43,695 nucleotides of DNA from a virus, in the IMG/VR virus record IMGVR_UViG_3300031825_000023, positions 1 to 43,695 of that record. One strand, given 5' to 3'. Within the stretch, counting starts at the first letter, position 1. Each line of letters begins with the position of its first letter. Made by a program: the position numbers and the translations under genes. The notes below the pieces were generated by a model, which did not search any database, was not told where the DNA came from, and saw only the letters and a program-made list of their open reading frames with translations. Positions 5,801 to 12,279 of the stretch are shown here, in pieces.

Positions 5801-6286
5801 CTACTTCTTGAACGTCTTCCTGATGGCGTCGCCGAGCCCTTTCTTCAGCGCCTCGCCGATCTTGTCGATTTCGGCCTGGAGGCTGAACCTCTCCCCACAG
5901 GACCCACAGGTGGCTGTATCGCTCGTTTCCGGAGTGTTGCCCTTGCTGAGCTGCGTGTTGCCGCACGCCGGGCACTTGATGGCGACGTGACCGAGGTTCG
6001 TGATGGTCATGGAGGCCCTCATGCGAAGTGAAGTTGTGGAAAACCAATCTTCGCATGGGGTGTCTGCCTGATGCCCCGCCTGCTTCTTCTCTGCTCGCTG
6101 CATCAGTTCCTGCAGCACGCGTGCCGTCTCCTTCTCTATGTGAGCTTGCGCGAAGTCCTCGGGCATCCCGATAGCTCCGCACGTCTCGCAATTCAACGGA
6201 AGGTCTGGCCTCGACGCCTTGCCGAACTTGTTCCCCTCGCAGATCGGGCAGTACAGGGGCTTTCCTTGATGGCTGGAGATCGTCAT
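5801..6286 (-). CDS. double zinc-ribbon protein (or two adjacent zinc-ribbon proteins)
   Basis: A minus-strand frame of 161 residues from ATG 6286. Two halves begin alike. The first is MTISSHQGKPLYCPIC...CETCG; the second, starting with an internal ATG at 6010, is MTITNLGHVAIKCPACG...CGSCGERF. Each has two Cys pairs typical of a zinc ribbon. A GAGGGC site precedes ATG 6010, so the second half may also be made alone (69 residues). GC-rich third positions favour this strand over the overlapping plus-strand frame at 5738-6031. After the second ribbon comes a basic helix (GEALKKGLGDAIRKTFKK). Binding of nucleic acid is plausible; no function known. Confidence 0.65.
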   Translation of the reverse strand: MTISSHQGKPLYCPICEGNKFGKASRPDLPLNCETCGAIGMPEDFAQAHIEKETARVLQELMQRAEKKQAGHQADTPCEDWFSTTSLRMRASMTITNLGHVAIKCPACGNTQLSKGNTPETSDTATCGSCGERFSLQAEIDKIGEALKKGLGDAIRKTFKK

Positions 6287-6296
6287 GGGGCTCTCT

Positions 6297-6458
6297 ATGC
6301 GGATTGATATGTCCAGTGTCATCGGTTTCCTTCTCTGCCTGGGCTTCGCCTGGTTCGCTGTCGATGCCTTCGCTCGTGGCGAGTACGTCGCTGCAGCGAT
6401 CTTCGTTCTCGCACTCGTGGCGGCGCTTTTCGAGCTGATGCGCGAGCGCAAGAGCTAA
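6297..6458 (+). CDS. small two-helix membrane protein
   Basis: This 53-residue frame has two hydrophobic helices (about 8-22 and 31-46: FLLCLGFAWFAV and VAAAIFVLALVAALF) and a basic end (MRERKS). It is divergent from the zinc-ribbon gene by 10 bp, and a hairpin terminator lies 16 bp after its stop. ATG 6309 is an alternative start. Function unknown; a role in the membrane during early infection is possible. Confidence 0.55.
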   Translation: MRIDMSSVIGFLLCLGFAWFAVDAFARGEYVAAAIFVLALVAALFELMRERKS

Positions 6459-6474
6459 GTCGTAGATGTTTTGC

Positions 6475-6499
6475 ATGAGGACTCGATCCTCATTTTTTT
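6475..6499 (+). terminator. tR1-like terminator before the replication operon
   Basis: ATGAGGA-CTCGA-TCCTCAT followed by seven T is a classical intrinsic terminator. It sits between the cro region and the CII-like gene, the position of lambda tR1, where rightward early transcription is attenuated or antiterminated. Confidence 0.85.
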
Positions 6500-6508
6500 G
6501 ACCAAAAA

Positions 6509-6545
6509 AAGCTTTGCGAATGCTTACGAAAAGTTCGCAAAGCTT
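6509..6545. promoter_or_regulatory. 12-bp inverted repeat upstream of the CII-like gene
   Basis: AAGCTTTGCGAA (6509-6520) and TTCGCAAAGCTT (6534-6545) are exact inverted copies with a 13-bp spacer. The right arm ends just before the AAAGG ribosome site of the next gene. It could be an operator, or an RNA hairpin near the ribosome site. It is not followed by T, so it is not a terminator. Confidence 0.7.
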
Positions 6546-6559
6546 CGGAAAGGTGGCCG

Positions 6560-6940
6560 ATGGAATCCCTGAATGAAGCACTCGTCGAATGCATCAAGGC
6601 GGCGGGTGGATCGAAGCAAGTAGGCCCGCTCCTGTGGCCAGAAAAGGCCCCGGACAGCGCGCAGCGCATGTTGCTCGACTGCATGAACGAGGACCGCCCG
6701 GCAAAACTTTCCCCGGAGCAGGTTCTGCTGGTGCTGCGCTTGGCACGCGCCAAGGGCTATCACGAAGGGATGAACTTCATCGCGGCAGACCTCGGCTACG
6801 GCACGCCGGTGCCTGTTGAGCCTCGCGATGAAGTGGCGGACCTGATGCGTGAATTCAATGCGTCGGTCGAGAAGCAGGCGGCGCTCGCCGACAGGATACA
6901 GAAAGCCGCCTCCCGGCTGAATATGCGGGCGGTCGCATGA
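6560..6940 (+). CDS. CII-like regulatory protein
   Basis: A 126-residue protein; ATG 6560 follows AAAGG at good distance. The N-terminal half (MESLNEALVECIKAAGGSKQVGPLLWP...AQRMLLDCMNEDRPAKLSPEQVLLVLRLA) has the layout of the phage CII/CP76-type helix-turn-helix regulators. The C-terminal half is helical, probably for oligomerisation. Its position right after a tR1-like terminator and before the replication genes supports a role in the lysis-lysogeny choice. The exact family is by eye. Confidence 0.65.
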   Translation: MESLNEALVECIKAAGGSKQVGPLLWPEKAPDSAQRMLLDCMNEDRPAKLSPEQVLLVLRLARAKGYHEGMNFIAADLGYGTPVPVEPRDEVADLMREFNASVEKQAALADRIQKAASRLNMRAVA

Positions 6941-7210
6941 GCGCCGATCTGTTCGGCTTCGAGCCGCCCCGCGCCAAGTTCACCGACATCCGCAACCAGC
7001 GCGAGAGCATCGCCGAAGAGAAGGCGCGCCTCTGCATGGAACTCAATGAGCTTTGCAGGACCCCCCCCCCGCTCGCTCGGCGCAGCGTCAATCCAGGCAA
7101 TTCACGCTTGGCGCGTCGAGCACAAGGCTGCGCTCAAGACGCTATGCGCCAAGGATGCAAGTCGGCAGCAGCTCCGGGCTGCCATCAACTCAATGCGGCG
7201 GTTTAAATGA
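6937..7210 (+). CDS. early protein with a frameshift in a ten-C run
   Basis: The frame from ATG 6937 (ATGA overlap) reads MSADLFGFEPPRAKFTDIRNQRESIAEEKARLCMELNELC and then meets ten C at 7061-7070. As written it continues in an unlikely frame to 7206. If the run had nine C, the frame would continue ...RTPPRSLGAASIQAIHAWRVEHKAALKTL...SMRRFK and stop at 7208-7210, overlapping the next ATG as ATGA. That second reading has natural protein character and restores operon coupling. A sequencing error in the homopolymer, a real mutation or programmed slippage could all explain it. About 90 residues; no family recognised. Confidence 0.75.
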
Positions 7211-7524
7211 CTCTTCACGCCGCCACATCCCAGGCCGGCAAGGACTACGGCCAGCAGCTCACGCTCGACGCCAACGTCGAGTGGAAGCATCACGTCATGG
7301 TCGAGCTTCGCGCCTGGATCGACACGCGCAAGGGCCAAGGCGCCACGCACATGACGATGGAGGAGTTCCGACACGTCGCGCGCAATCAGCCCGACACCCA
7401 CAAGGCATGGGGCGCGATCACGACCGCGGCGAAGAACGCCGGCCTGATCGAGTTCGACGGCTACGTGAAGGCCCAGAGCGTGAAGACGCACAGCCATCCG
7501 ATCGGAAGGTGGCGCCTCAGATGA
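7207..7524 (+). CDS. hypothetical replication-region protein (105 aa)
   Basis: This 105-residue protein is coupled to the genes on both sides by ATGA overlaps. It looks like a winged-helix type domain (DTRKGQGATHMTMEEFRHVARNQPDTHKAWGAITTAAKNAGLIEFDGYVKAQ). Its place directly before the DUF1376 replication gene is common in related phages. A DNA-binding helper in replication is a guess. Confidence 0.75.
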   Translation: MTLHAATSQAGKDYGQQLTLDANVEWKHHVMVELRAWIDTRKGQGATHMTMEEFRHVARNQPDTHKAWGAITTAAKNAGLIEFDGYVKAQSVKTHSHPIGRWRLR

Positions 7525-8468
7525 GTGATCTCCCCGCCCCGCTGACGCCAGCGGACTGCGACCTCACGGACTTCGCGTACATGGAGCTGGACGTGCGCCG
7601 GCTTCGCGACTCGAAGTTCGCCTCGACACCCAAGGGCGATGCATTCCGGGCCGGCGTTCTGCTGTGGTGCGCTGCATGGCATCAGGTGCCGGCCGCGTCG
7701 TTGCCCGACGACGACGTGGAGCTCGCGAACCTTGCCGGCTATGGCCGCATGCCGATCTCGGTGAAGGAGTGGCGCAAGGTGCGCGTCGAAGCCCTGAATG
7801 GCTTCGTCCTGTGCACAGATGGCCGCCTGTACCACCAGGTGATTGCAGAGAAGGCCCTTGCTGCCTTCGCTTCAAAGGAGCGCTACGCCTTCAACAAGTT
7901 TCTCGACCGCCTGAGGAAAGAGAACAAGGCGCGCGAGAAGGACGGCAAGCAGCTCTTTGGAATTCCGACGCTTGATCAATGGAAATCCGGCGCCTACCCC
8001 CACGGAATTCCGCCTGCCGACGAGCAAATTCCGCCGGAAAACGCCAACGCTTCCGGTTCAGTTCCAGCGGAAAACGCTCTTAAAGGGAACAGAGAGGGAG
8101 AGGGAACAGAACTTAATTCCGTACCTAACGGTACGGGCGGCGATGCCGCCAAGCCTCCCGCCGACATGACGAAGGACGAGCTCTGGAAGGCAGGCAAGTC
8201 GCTGCTGAGCCAGTCGGGTCTTCCGCCCGCGCAGTGCGGCTCCTTCGTCGGAAAGCTGGTGAAGGACTACGGCGACCTCATCGTCGTCGACGCCGTGCGC
8301 GCCGCAGTGGTCGCTCGCCCCGCCGATCCCGTCGAGTACCTGAAGGCCGCATGCATGCGGGCTGCCGGCCAGCGCGCGCCGATCAACCGCCAGGAAGCCA
8401 TCGAACAACGCAACCGCGAGGCCGCCAATCGTTGGGCCGCGCAGGAGGAAAGCCATGCTCAGCACTGA
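7521..8468 (+). CDS. DUF1376 replication-region protein
   Basis: I start it at ATG 7521 (ATGA overlap), giving 315 residues. The N-terminal 90 residues match the DUF1376 pattern: TPADCDLTDFAYMELDVRRLRDS...FRAGVLLWCAAWHQVPAASLPDDDVELANLAGYGR. The middle is a low-complexity linker (about 145-210), and the C-terminus is a helical domain. Proteins of this kind occupy the place of lambda O and are thought to act in initiation of phage DNA replication. Direct repeats that would mark an origin are not obvious inside the gene. Confidence 0.85.
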   Translation: MSDLPAPLTPADCDLTDFAYMELDVRRLRDSKFASTPKGDAFRAGVLLWCAAWHQVPAASLPDDDVELANLAGYGRMPISVKEWRKVRVEALNGFVLCTDGRLYHQVIAEKALAAFASKERYAFNKFLDRLRKENKAREKDGKQLFGIPTLDQWKSGAYPHGIPPADEQIPPENANASGSVPAENALKGNREGEGTELNSVPNGTGGDAAKPPADMTKDELWKAGKSLLSQSGLPPAQCGSFVGKLVKDYGDLIVVDAVRAAVVARPADPVEYLKAACMRAAGQRAPINRQEAIEQRNREAANRWAAQEESHAQH

Positions 8469-9117
8469 CCGCCGCCGGTTTGCCGGCCTGTTTGCGGACG
8501 TGATGGCGTACTACCGCCAGGACGTCTCCGACTTCACGCAAAGCCTCTTCTGGAGCGCCTGCGAAAACTTCGACTTCGAGCAGGTTGCCAAGGCGTTCGA
8601 CCGGCACGCCAGGGACCCGGAGCACGGCCAGTTTCCGCCCAAGGTTGCCGACCTCGTGCGCATCCTGCAGGGCACGCACACCGACCGCGCGCAGCTCGCA
8701 TGGGGTAAGGCGCTCGAGGCGATGTCCTCGGTCGGCGCGAACACCGACGTCGTGTTCGACGATCCGGCGATCCATGCCTGCATCGAGGATCTCGGCGGCT
8801 GGCCGAAGGTGTGCCGCACCGAAACCAAAGAGCTGAGCTACCTGCAGCACCGCTTCTGCGAGTCGCACAAGGCGTACACCGGCCGCGGAAAGTTCGAGTA
8901 CCCGCGCCGCTTGGCTGGCGACCGCTCGCCGGATCACGAGTATGAGCGCAAGGGGCTGGCGCTGCCCCGGCCGGCGCTGATCGGTGACGCCGAGCGCTGC
9001 AAAGCTGTGTACCAGGGCGGCAACGTCGCGGGCAAGACCGCGATCTCGTTCCAGCCGTTTGCGGCGCTGGCTTCTGCTGCCGTCATGCAGCGCATCAAGA
9101 CGCGGGGGGCGGCATGA
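8455..9117 (+). CDS. DUF6475-like replication protein, possible helicase loader
   Basis: A 220-residue protein whose start overlaps DUF1376 by 14 bp. The N-terminal part (MAYYRQDVSDFTQSLFWSACENFDFEQVAKAFDRHARDPEHGQFPPKVADLVR) matches DUF6475-type proteins, which follow DUF1376 genes in many phages. The P-like position suggests recruitment of host helicase. That role is inferred from gene order. Confidence 0.75.
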   Translation: MLSTDRRRFAGLFADVMAYYRQDVSDFTQSLFWSACENFDFEQVAKAFDRHARDPEHGQFPPKVADLVRILQGTHTDRAQLAWGKALEAMSSVGANTDVVFDDPAIHACIEDLGGWPKVCRTETKELSYLQHRFCESHKAYTGRGKFEYPRRLAGDRSPDHEYERKGLALPRPALIGDAERCKAVYQGGNVAGKTAISFQPFAALASAAVMQRIKTRGAA

Positions 9118-9617
9118 CGAAGTCATGCCTGGGCGACGTGCCCGATGTGTCGCTTGATCGCATCCTTGGGCGCGTGCGGGAGTGCGGGGACTGCCTCGAA
9201 TGGGCCGGCTATGCCATCGAAGGTAAGCATCCGCAGATCCGCGTCAATTGGAAGAGCTATCCGGTGAGGCGCTTGGTGTGGTTCCTGACGCGCGGGCCCG
9301 TCCGCTCGGAAGTGTGGATCGCCAACAAATGCGAGAACCCGCTTTGCGTGAATCCTGACCACCTCGTCGCGCACACGCGGTCGACGGCTTTGAAGGGCGC
9401 GAAGCGCACGGTCTCCCACAAGACCAAGATCGCTGCCGCACGCCGCAGCAAGTCCGTCCTCACGATGGAGATCGTTCGCGCGATCCGATCGAGCGACGAG
9501 CCGAACCCCGTGCTGGCGGAGCGCTTCGGCATCACGCCGGGCTACGTCTCGCACCTTCGCCGGGGCACCGTGTGGAAAGAGTACGTGACGCCGTTCCAAG
9601 GCCTGGGGGCGCGATGA
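9114..9617 (+). CDS. HNH endonuclease with C-terminal helix-turn-helix
   Basis: A 167-residue protein. Residues about 22-90 form an HNH/His-Me finger domain (CLEWAG...KCENPLCVNPDHLVAHT, the Cys-rich HNH variant). Residues about 115-158 form a helix-turn-helix that reads like a repeat-binding module (MEIVRAIRSSDEPNPVLAERFGITPGYVSHLRRGTVWK). It is coupled by ATGA to the upstream gene. Free-standing HNH genes of this type are frequent mobile passengers in phages. Confidence 0.85.
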   Translation: MTKSCLGDVPDVSLDRILGRVRECGDCLEWAGYAIEGKHPQIRVNWKSYPVRRLVWFLTRGPVRSEVWIANKCENPLCVNPDHLVAHTRSTALKGAKRTVSHKTKIAAARRSKSVLTMEIVRAIRSSDEPNPVLAERFGITPGYVSHLRRGTVWKEYVTPFQGLGAR

Positions 9618-10060
9618 ACCATGACGCTCACACCAAGCCAGCAGGCGGAATTGGATCATCTTGCCCGGTGCGCGAACACGCACCCGAACTGGCGGGAATA
9701 TGCGGAGTGGAAAGCGCAGGACTTGGCGCTTCGGATGCCGAAGCGCTGGGGCTGGCTGCCGCTGGCGCTGGCATCCGCCGTTGCTACGTCGCGGGAAGGA
9801 TGACTGGCATGCCGGACTTCAACTATCCGGCTTTCAATGCCGCTGCGGCGCGCCTGCGAGCGGCTGGCGTTCACGTCGAGAACCCGGCCGAGAATCCTGA
9901 TCCGCCATGCGGGACATGGCAGGGCTACATGCGCATGGCGATCGCGCAACTGGTGACCTGCGACACAGTCCTTCTCCTGCGTGGATGGGAGGAATCCCGA
10001 GGTGCGTGCATCGAACGCCGGCTCGCGATCGACCTCGGACTGAAGGTGTACGCGGAATGA
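9614..10060 (+). CDS. DUF4406 protein (nucleoside deoxyribosyltransferase-like), start uncertain
   Basis: The conserved DUF4406 domain reads CYVAGRMTGMPDFNYPAFNAAAARLRAAGVHVENP...MAIAQLVTCDTVLLLRGWEESRGACIERRLAIDLG. This is the fold of nucleoside 2-deoxyribosyltransferase-like enzymes. The first strand CYVAGR lies upstream of the two obvious ATGs at 9800 and 9809, so translation must begin earlier. I use ATG 9614, which overlaps the previous stop as ATGA, but the region 9614-9770 has poor codon statistics in this frame and a better gene in another frame. A GTG at about 9708 is an alternative. The 3' end is firm. Confidence 0.7.
   Translation: MNHDAHTKPAGGIGSSCPVREHAPELAGICGVESAGLGASDAEALGLAAAGAGIRRCYVAGRMTGMPDFNYPAFNAAAARLRAAGVHVENPAENPDPPCGTWQGYMRMAIAQLVTCDTVLLLRGWEESRGACIERRLAIDLGLKVYAE
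9621..9803 (+). CDS. small protein overlapping the DUF4406 start
   Basis: A 60-residue frame (MTLTPSQQAELDHLARCANTHPNWREYAEWKAQDLALRMP...) with GC-rich third positions and a natural helical N-terminal half. The GGGGG before it at about 10 nt can serve as ribosome site. It covers the 5' part of the DUF4406 frame, and its stop overlaps ATG 9800 of that frame as ATGA. No family recognised. Confidence 0.6.
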   Translation: MTLTPSQQAELDHLARCANTHPNWREYAEWKAQDLALRMPKRWGWLPLALASAVATSREG

Positions 10061-10581
10061 GCGACATCACCCTTGTCCGCCAGCAGCCGGTGCAACTCAC
10101 GGAAGAGGAGCGAGCCGTCCTGACTCGCTGCATCTTTGGAATCATCGACGGTCTCGGAGAACGCGGCCGCAAGCAATGGCGCCGTCTCTGGTCGAACATC
10201 CTTCGCCTTGAACCCGGCGAAATGCTTGATATCCGCACGCACCAGGCGCGCCTCGGCTGGTTCCACCGCAAGCACATGGCGCTCGAGCAGGCGCTGTTTG
10301 AATCTCAAGATCGCTTCGAGGACTTCGAATCGTTCCGGACGTGGCTCAAGGTCGGCGCCGGCTTCGTCGACTGGTACCCGGGCCCAAAAGGTGGCGTGAT
10401 CCCAGTGCCGCGCTCGATCAGTTACGCCAAGCTTGAGCAGGGAGATATGGAGCAGTTCCACAACGACGCTGTGGCCTTCTTGCGGACCGAGCACGCCGGC
10501 AAGACGCTCTGGAAGCACCTGAGCATGGCTGGCCGTATCGAGATGCTGGAGACGATCCTCGCCAGCTTCGGGGAGTGGTGA
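10057..10581 (+). CDS. DUF1367-like phage protein
   Basis: I use ATG 10057 (ATGA overlap), giving 174 residues. The pattern RLGWFHRKHMALEQALFESQ...FESFRTWLKVGAGFVDWYPG...PRSISYAKLEQGDMEQFHNDAVAFL matches the DUF1367 family of lambdoid early regions. DUF1367 genes commonly lie next to ninG, as here. No function is established. Confidence 0.82.
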   Translation: MSDITLVRQQPVQLTEEERAVLTRCIFGIIDGLGERGRKQWRRLWSNILRLEPGEMLDIRTHQARLGWFHRKHMALEQALFESQDRFEDFESFRTWLKVGAGFVDWYPGPKGGVIPVPRSISYAKLEQGDMEQFHNDAVAFLRTEHAGKTLWKHLSMAGRIEMLETILASFGEW

Positions 10582-11165
10582 TGCTGCCGTCGACCACCCT
10601 GAAGCCCAAGACCTGCGCCCACTGCAAAACGCAGTTCATGCCCGCGCGCCCGATGCAGAAGGTCTGCAGCCCGACATGCGCGCGCCGCAAGGTCGAAGCG
10701 GACAAGAAGGCGGAGAAGGCGAAGACCAAAGCCCGCAGGGAGGCCATCGAGCCGTTCCGCAAGTTGGTGTCCGACGCGCAGGCTGCGTTCAACGAGTTCA
10801 TCCGATTGCGGGATGCTGACAAGCCGTGCGTCTCCTGCGGAGTGACCGACCCACCCATGACAGCCGGCGGTCAGTGGGATGCAGGCCACTTCCTGAGTCG
10901 CGGATCGCATCCTGAACTTCGGTTCGACGAGGACAACTGCCACAAGCAATGCAAGGCCTGCAATGGTGGGGGCGGGAGGTTCAAGCACCACGAGCGCACG
11001 GTCTCCGCTGCATTCCGTGAGGAGCTGATGCGCCGGATCGGCACCGAGCGACTGGAGCGCTTGGAAGGTCCGCACGAAATCGTGAAGTGGACCCGCGACG
11101 CCCTGCGGCAAATCAAGGTCATCTATCGCGCCAAGCTGCGCGAGCTCAAAAAGGAGAGGGCATGA
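10581..11165 (+). CDS. ninG: NinG/Rap recombination protein
   Basis: I choose ATG 10581 with GGGGAG upstream, giving 194 residues. The N-terminus has a zinc-finger pair (CAHCKTQFMPARPMQKVCSPTCA) followed by a charged helix. The core has CVSCG...GQWDAGHFLSRGSHPELRFDEDNCHKQCKACN, typical of NinG, the lambda Rap homologue that promotes phage recombination with plasmids by nicking branched DNA. It is placed between DUF1367 and the Q-like gene, as in lambdoid nin regions. Confidence 0.92.
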   Translation: MLPSTTLKPKTCAHCKTQFMPARPMQKVCSPTCARRKVEADKKAEKAKTKARREAIEPFRKLVSDAQAAFNEFIRLRDADKPCVSCGVTDPPMTAGGQWDAGHFLSRGSHPELRFDEDNCHKQCKACNGGGGRFKHHERTVSAAFREELMRRIGTERLERLEGPHEIVKWTRDALRQIKVIYRAKLRELKKERA

Positions 11166-11302
11166 ACTTCTGCGACACCTGCGAAACCTGCGCCCATTGC
11201 CTTCTCAAGGGCTGCATCCCCATCCAGCCGGCGGAGCCCGAGCCTCTGACCTGGCCGGTGATCGATGAAACCCTGATTCCAGAAAAGACCAAGGAGGACT
11301 GA
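11162..11302 (+). CDS. 46-residue Cys-rich protein
   Basis: ATG 11162 overlaps the ninG stop as ATGA, and the stop overlaps the next ATG. The protein begins MNFCDTCETCAHCLLKGC, with five Cys in the first 18 residues, suggesting one bound zinc. The rest is proline- and acid-rich. No family recognised. Confidence 0.75.
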   Translation: MNFCDTCETCAHCLLKGCIPIQPAEPEPLTWPVIDETLIPEKTKED

Positions 11303-11874
11303 TGCGCATCACCGACCGCTACTCAACGGCCATTCGTTCCTCGTGCCTCACCGTCGACGCGCGAACCACCTACAGCGACACCGATGTTCTCGGCGCCATG
11401 GGGCTGGCGCATCGCGACCTATCCGAAGGCCGCACCTGGTCGAAGGGCCAGCAGGCGCCGATCCCGAAGGCTGAGCTTGCTGTGCCGCTCGAGCGCCTGT
11501 TCATGGGCGACAACAGCGCAGCGCAGGAAATCGTGGAGATCATGGTCGAGTGGCTTCGGGGCAAGGCGCCGGCCATGCATCTGAAGCTGACCACGTTGCA
11601 GTGCGCGGACATGGCGAAAGCCTGCCTCGCATGGCATCGGGACCACGTGTGCAAGGTGTGCGGCGGCCAGGGCAGGGGCGTCATCACGCCACGCGGCTGG
11701 GTTGGTGGCCCGATTTGCAAGCCGTGCCGCGGAACTGGCGCCATCCTTTTCGAGAAGCAATTCCGCCACGATCACCGTGACCTCGCGCGCTGGCTGGTGG
11801 GCGAGATGGAGCGCGAGCAGGGGCGGGCTGGGCCTGCAGCCATGAGGAAGATTGCGGCGAGGATCGATCTGTGA
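11302..11874 (+). CDS. Q-like late antiterminator (zinc-finger)
   Basis: A 190-residue protein and the last gene of the rightward early operon. Its centre has a DnaJ-like zinc module, CKVCGGQGRGVI...CKPCRGTGAI (about residues 117-150), flanked by helical segments. Zinc-binding Q proteins of lambdoid phages have such a module and sit exactly here, followed by the late promoter. I infer late-gene antitermination from position and the zinc module; sequence outside it is not decisive. Confidence 0.65.
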   Translation: MRITDRYSTAIRSSCLTVDARTTYSDTDVLGAMGLAHRDLSEGRTWSKGQQAPIPKAELAVPLERLFMGDNSAAQEIVEIMVEWLRGKAPAMHLKLTTLQCADMAKACLAWHRDHVCKVCGGQGRGVITPRGWVGGPICKPCRGTGAILFEKQFRHDHRDLARWLVGEMEREQGRAGPAAMRKIAARIDL

Positions 11875-11892
11875 GGACTGGATAAAAGACCC

Positions 11893-11921
11893 TTGCGGCG
11901 ACGCGATTGTTCGTGTACAGT
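11893..11921 (+). promoter_or_regulatory. putative late promoter
   Basis: TTGCGG (11893-11898), a 17-bp spacer and TACAGT (11916-11921) lie just after the Q-like gene. It is the only good sigma70-like promoter seen in the 400-bp gap before the late genes. It is followed by a hairpin near 11970-11990 and a terminator, as expected for a Q-dependent start. Confidence 0.55.
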
Positions 11922-12010
11922 GCGCCCACCTGTACATAGCCGATGTGTTGTCGGCAAAGCAATAGAGCAGGCCCGCCGTTCGATGGCGGAGCCACCTCTA
12001 AAAAATCATG

Positions 12011-12036
12011 AAGCCGCCCTTTGAGGCGGCTTTTCG
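12011..12036 (+). terminator. intrinsic terminator between late promoter and tRNA
   Basis: AAGCCGCC and GGCGGCTT form an 8-bp stem followed by TTTTCG. It would stop transcripts from the promoter at about 11.9 kb unless antiterminated, like lambda tR'. Confidence 0.8.
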
Positions 12037-12040
12037 TTTC

Positions 12041-12117
12041 AGCGGTGTAGCGCAGCCCAGTAGCGCGCGGGGCTCATAACCCTGAGGGCATCGGAGCGAA
12101 GCCGGCCACCGCAACCA
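12041..12117 (+). tRNA. initiator-like tRNA-Met (CAU), divergent T-loop
   Basis: A 77-nt cloverleaf with encoded CCA. Acceptor AGCGGTG pairs with CACCGC, leaving an A1-A72 mismatch. The D-arm is GCGC/GCGC. The anticodon stem CGGGG/CCCTG with loop CTCATAA gives anticodon CAU and three consecutive G-C pairs. The 1:72 mismatch and the three G-C pairs are marks of initiator tRNA. The T-loop reads AGCGAAG instead of TTCRANY, and the stem has an A-C mismatch, so it may be a degraded or specialised copy. It is flanked by two terminators. Confidence 0.8.
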
Positions 12118-12147
12118 CTTGTCTCCAAGGTCGACCACCGGCCTTTT

Positions 12148-12170
12148 GCCCGCCTTCGCGCGGGCTTTTT
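12148..12170 (+). terminator. intrinsic terminator after the tRNA
   Basis: GCCCGC and GCGGGC form a stem with a short CTTCGC-type loop, followed by TTTTT. It closes the tRNA transcription unit. Confidence 0.8.
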
Positions 12171-12279
12171 CATTTGTGACTGCGGATAGGCTGGCCGGCC
12201 GACAAGGGGTGCACACACCGCCCTTTCCGTGAGTCTTCTGTGTGGCCTGGCGCTGTTCTGGCGCGTGTGGGGCATTCCA

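Noticed and set aside
5738-6031. Plus-strand frame starting MPTVRLSLDLSPIQFQVDEL with a very good ribosome site
   Set aside because: Third positions are poor in G/C compared with the overlapping minus-strand zinc-ribbon gene; its C-terminal half looks random. It could still be a short real gene, so I leave it as doubtful.
5103-6581. Long minus-strand open frame of 492 codons
   Set aside because: It is an artefact of few stop codons in GC-rich DNA; its translation is His/Arg-rich and covers several better genes.
11935-11995. Possible second tRNA upstream of the CAU tRNA (CCGCC-GTTCGAT-GGCGG arm)
   Set aside because: The arm resembles a T-arm, but no matching acceptor or anticodon arms can be found; treated as a hairpin.
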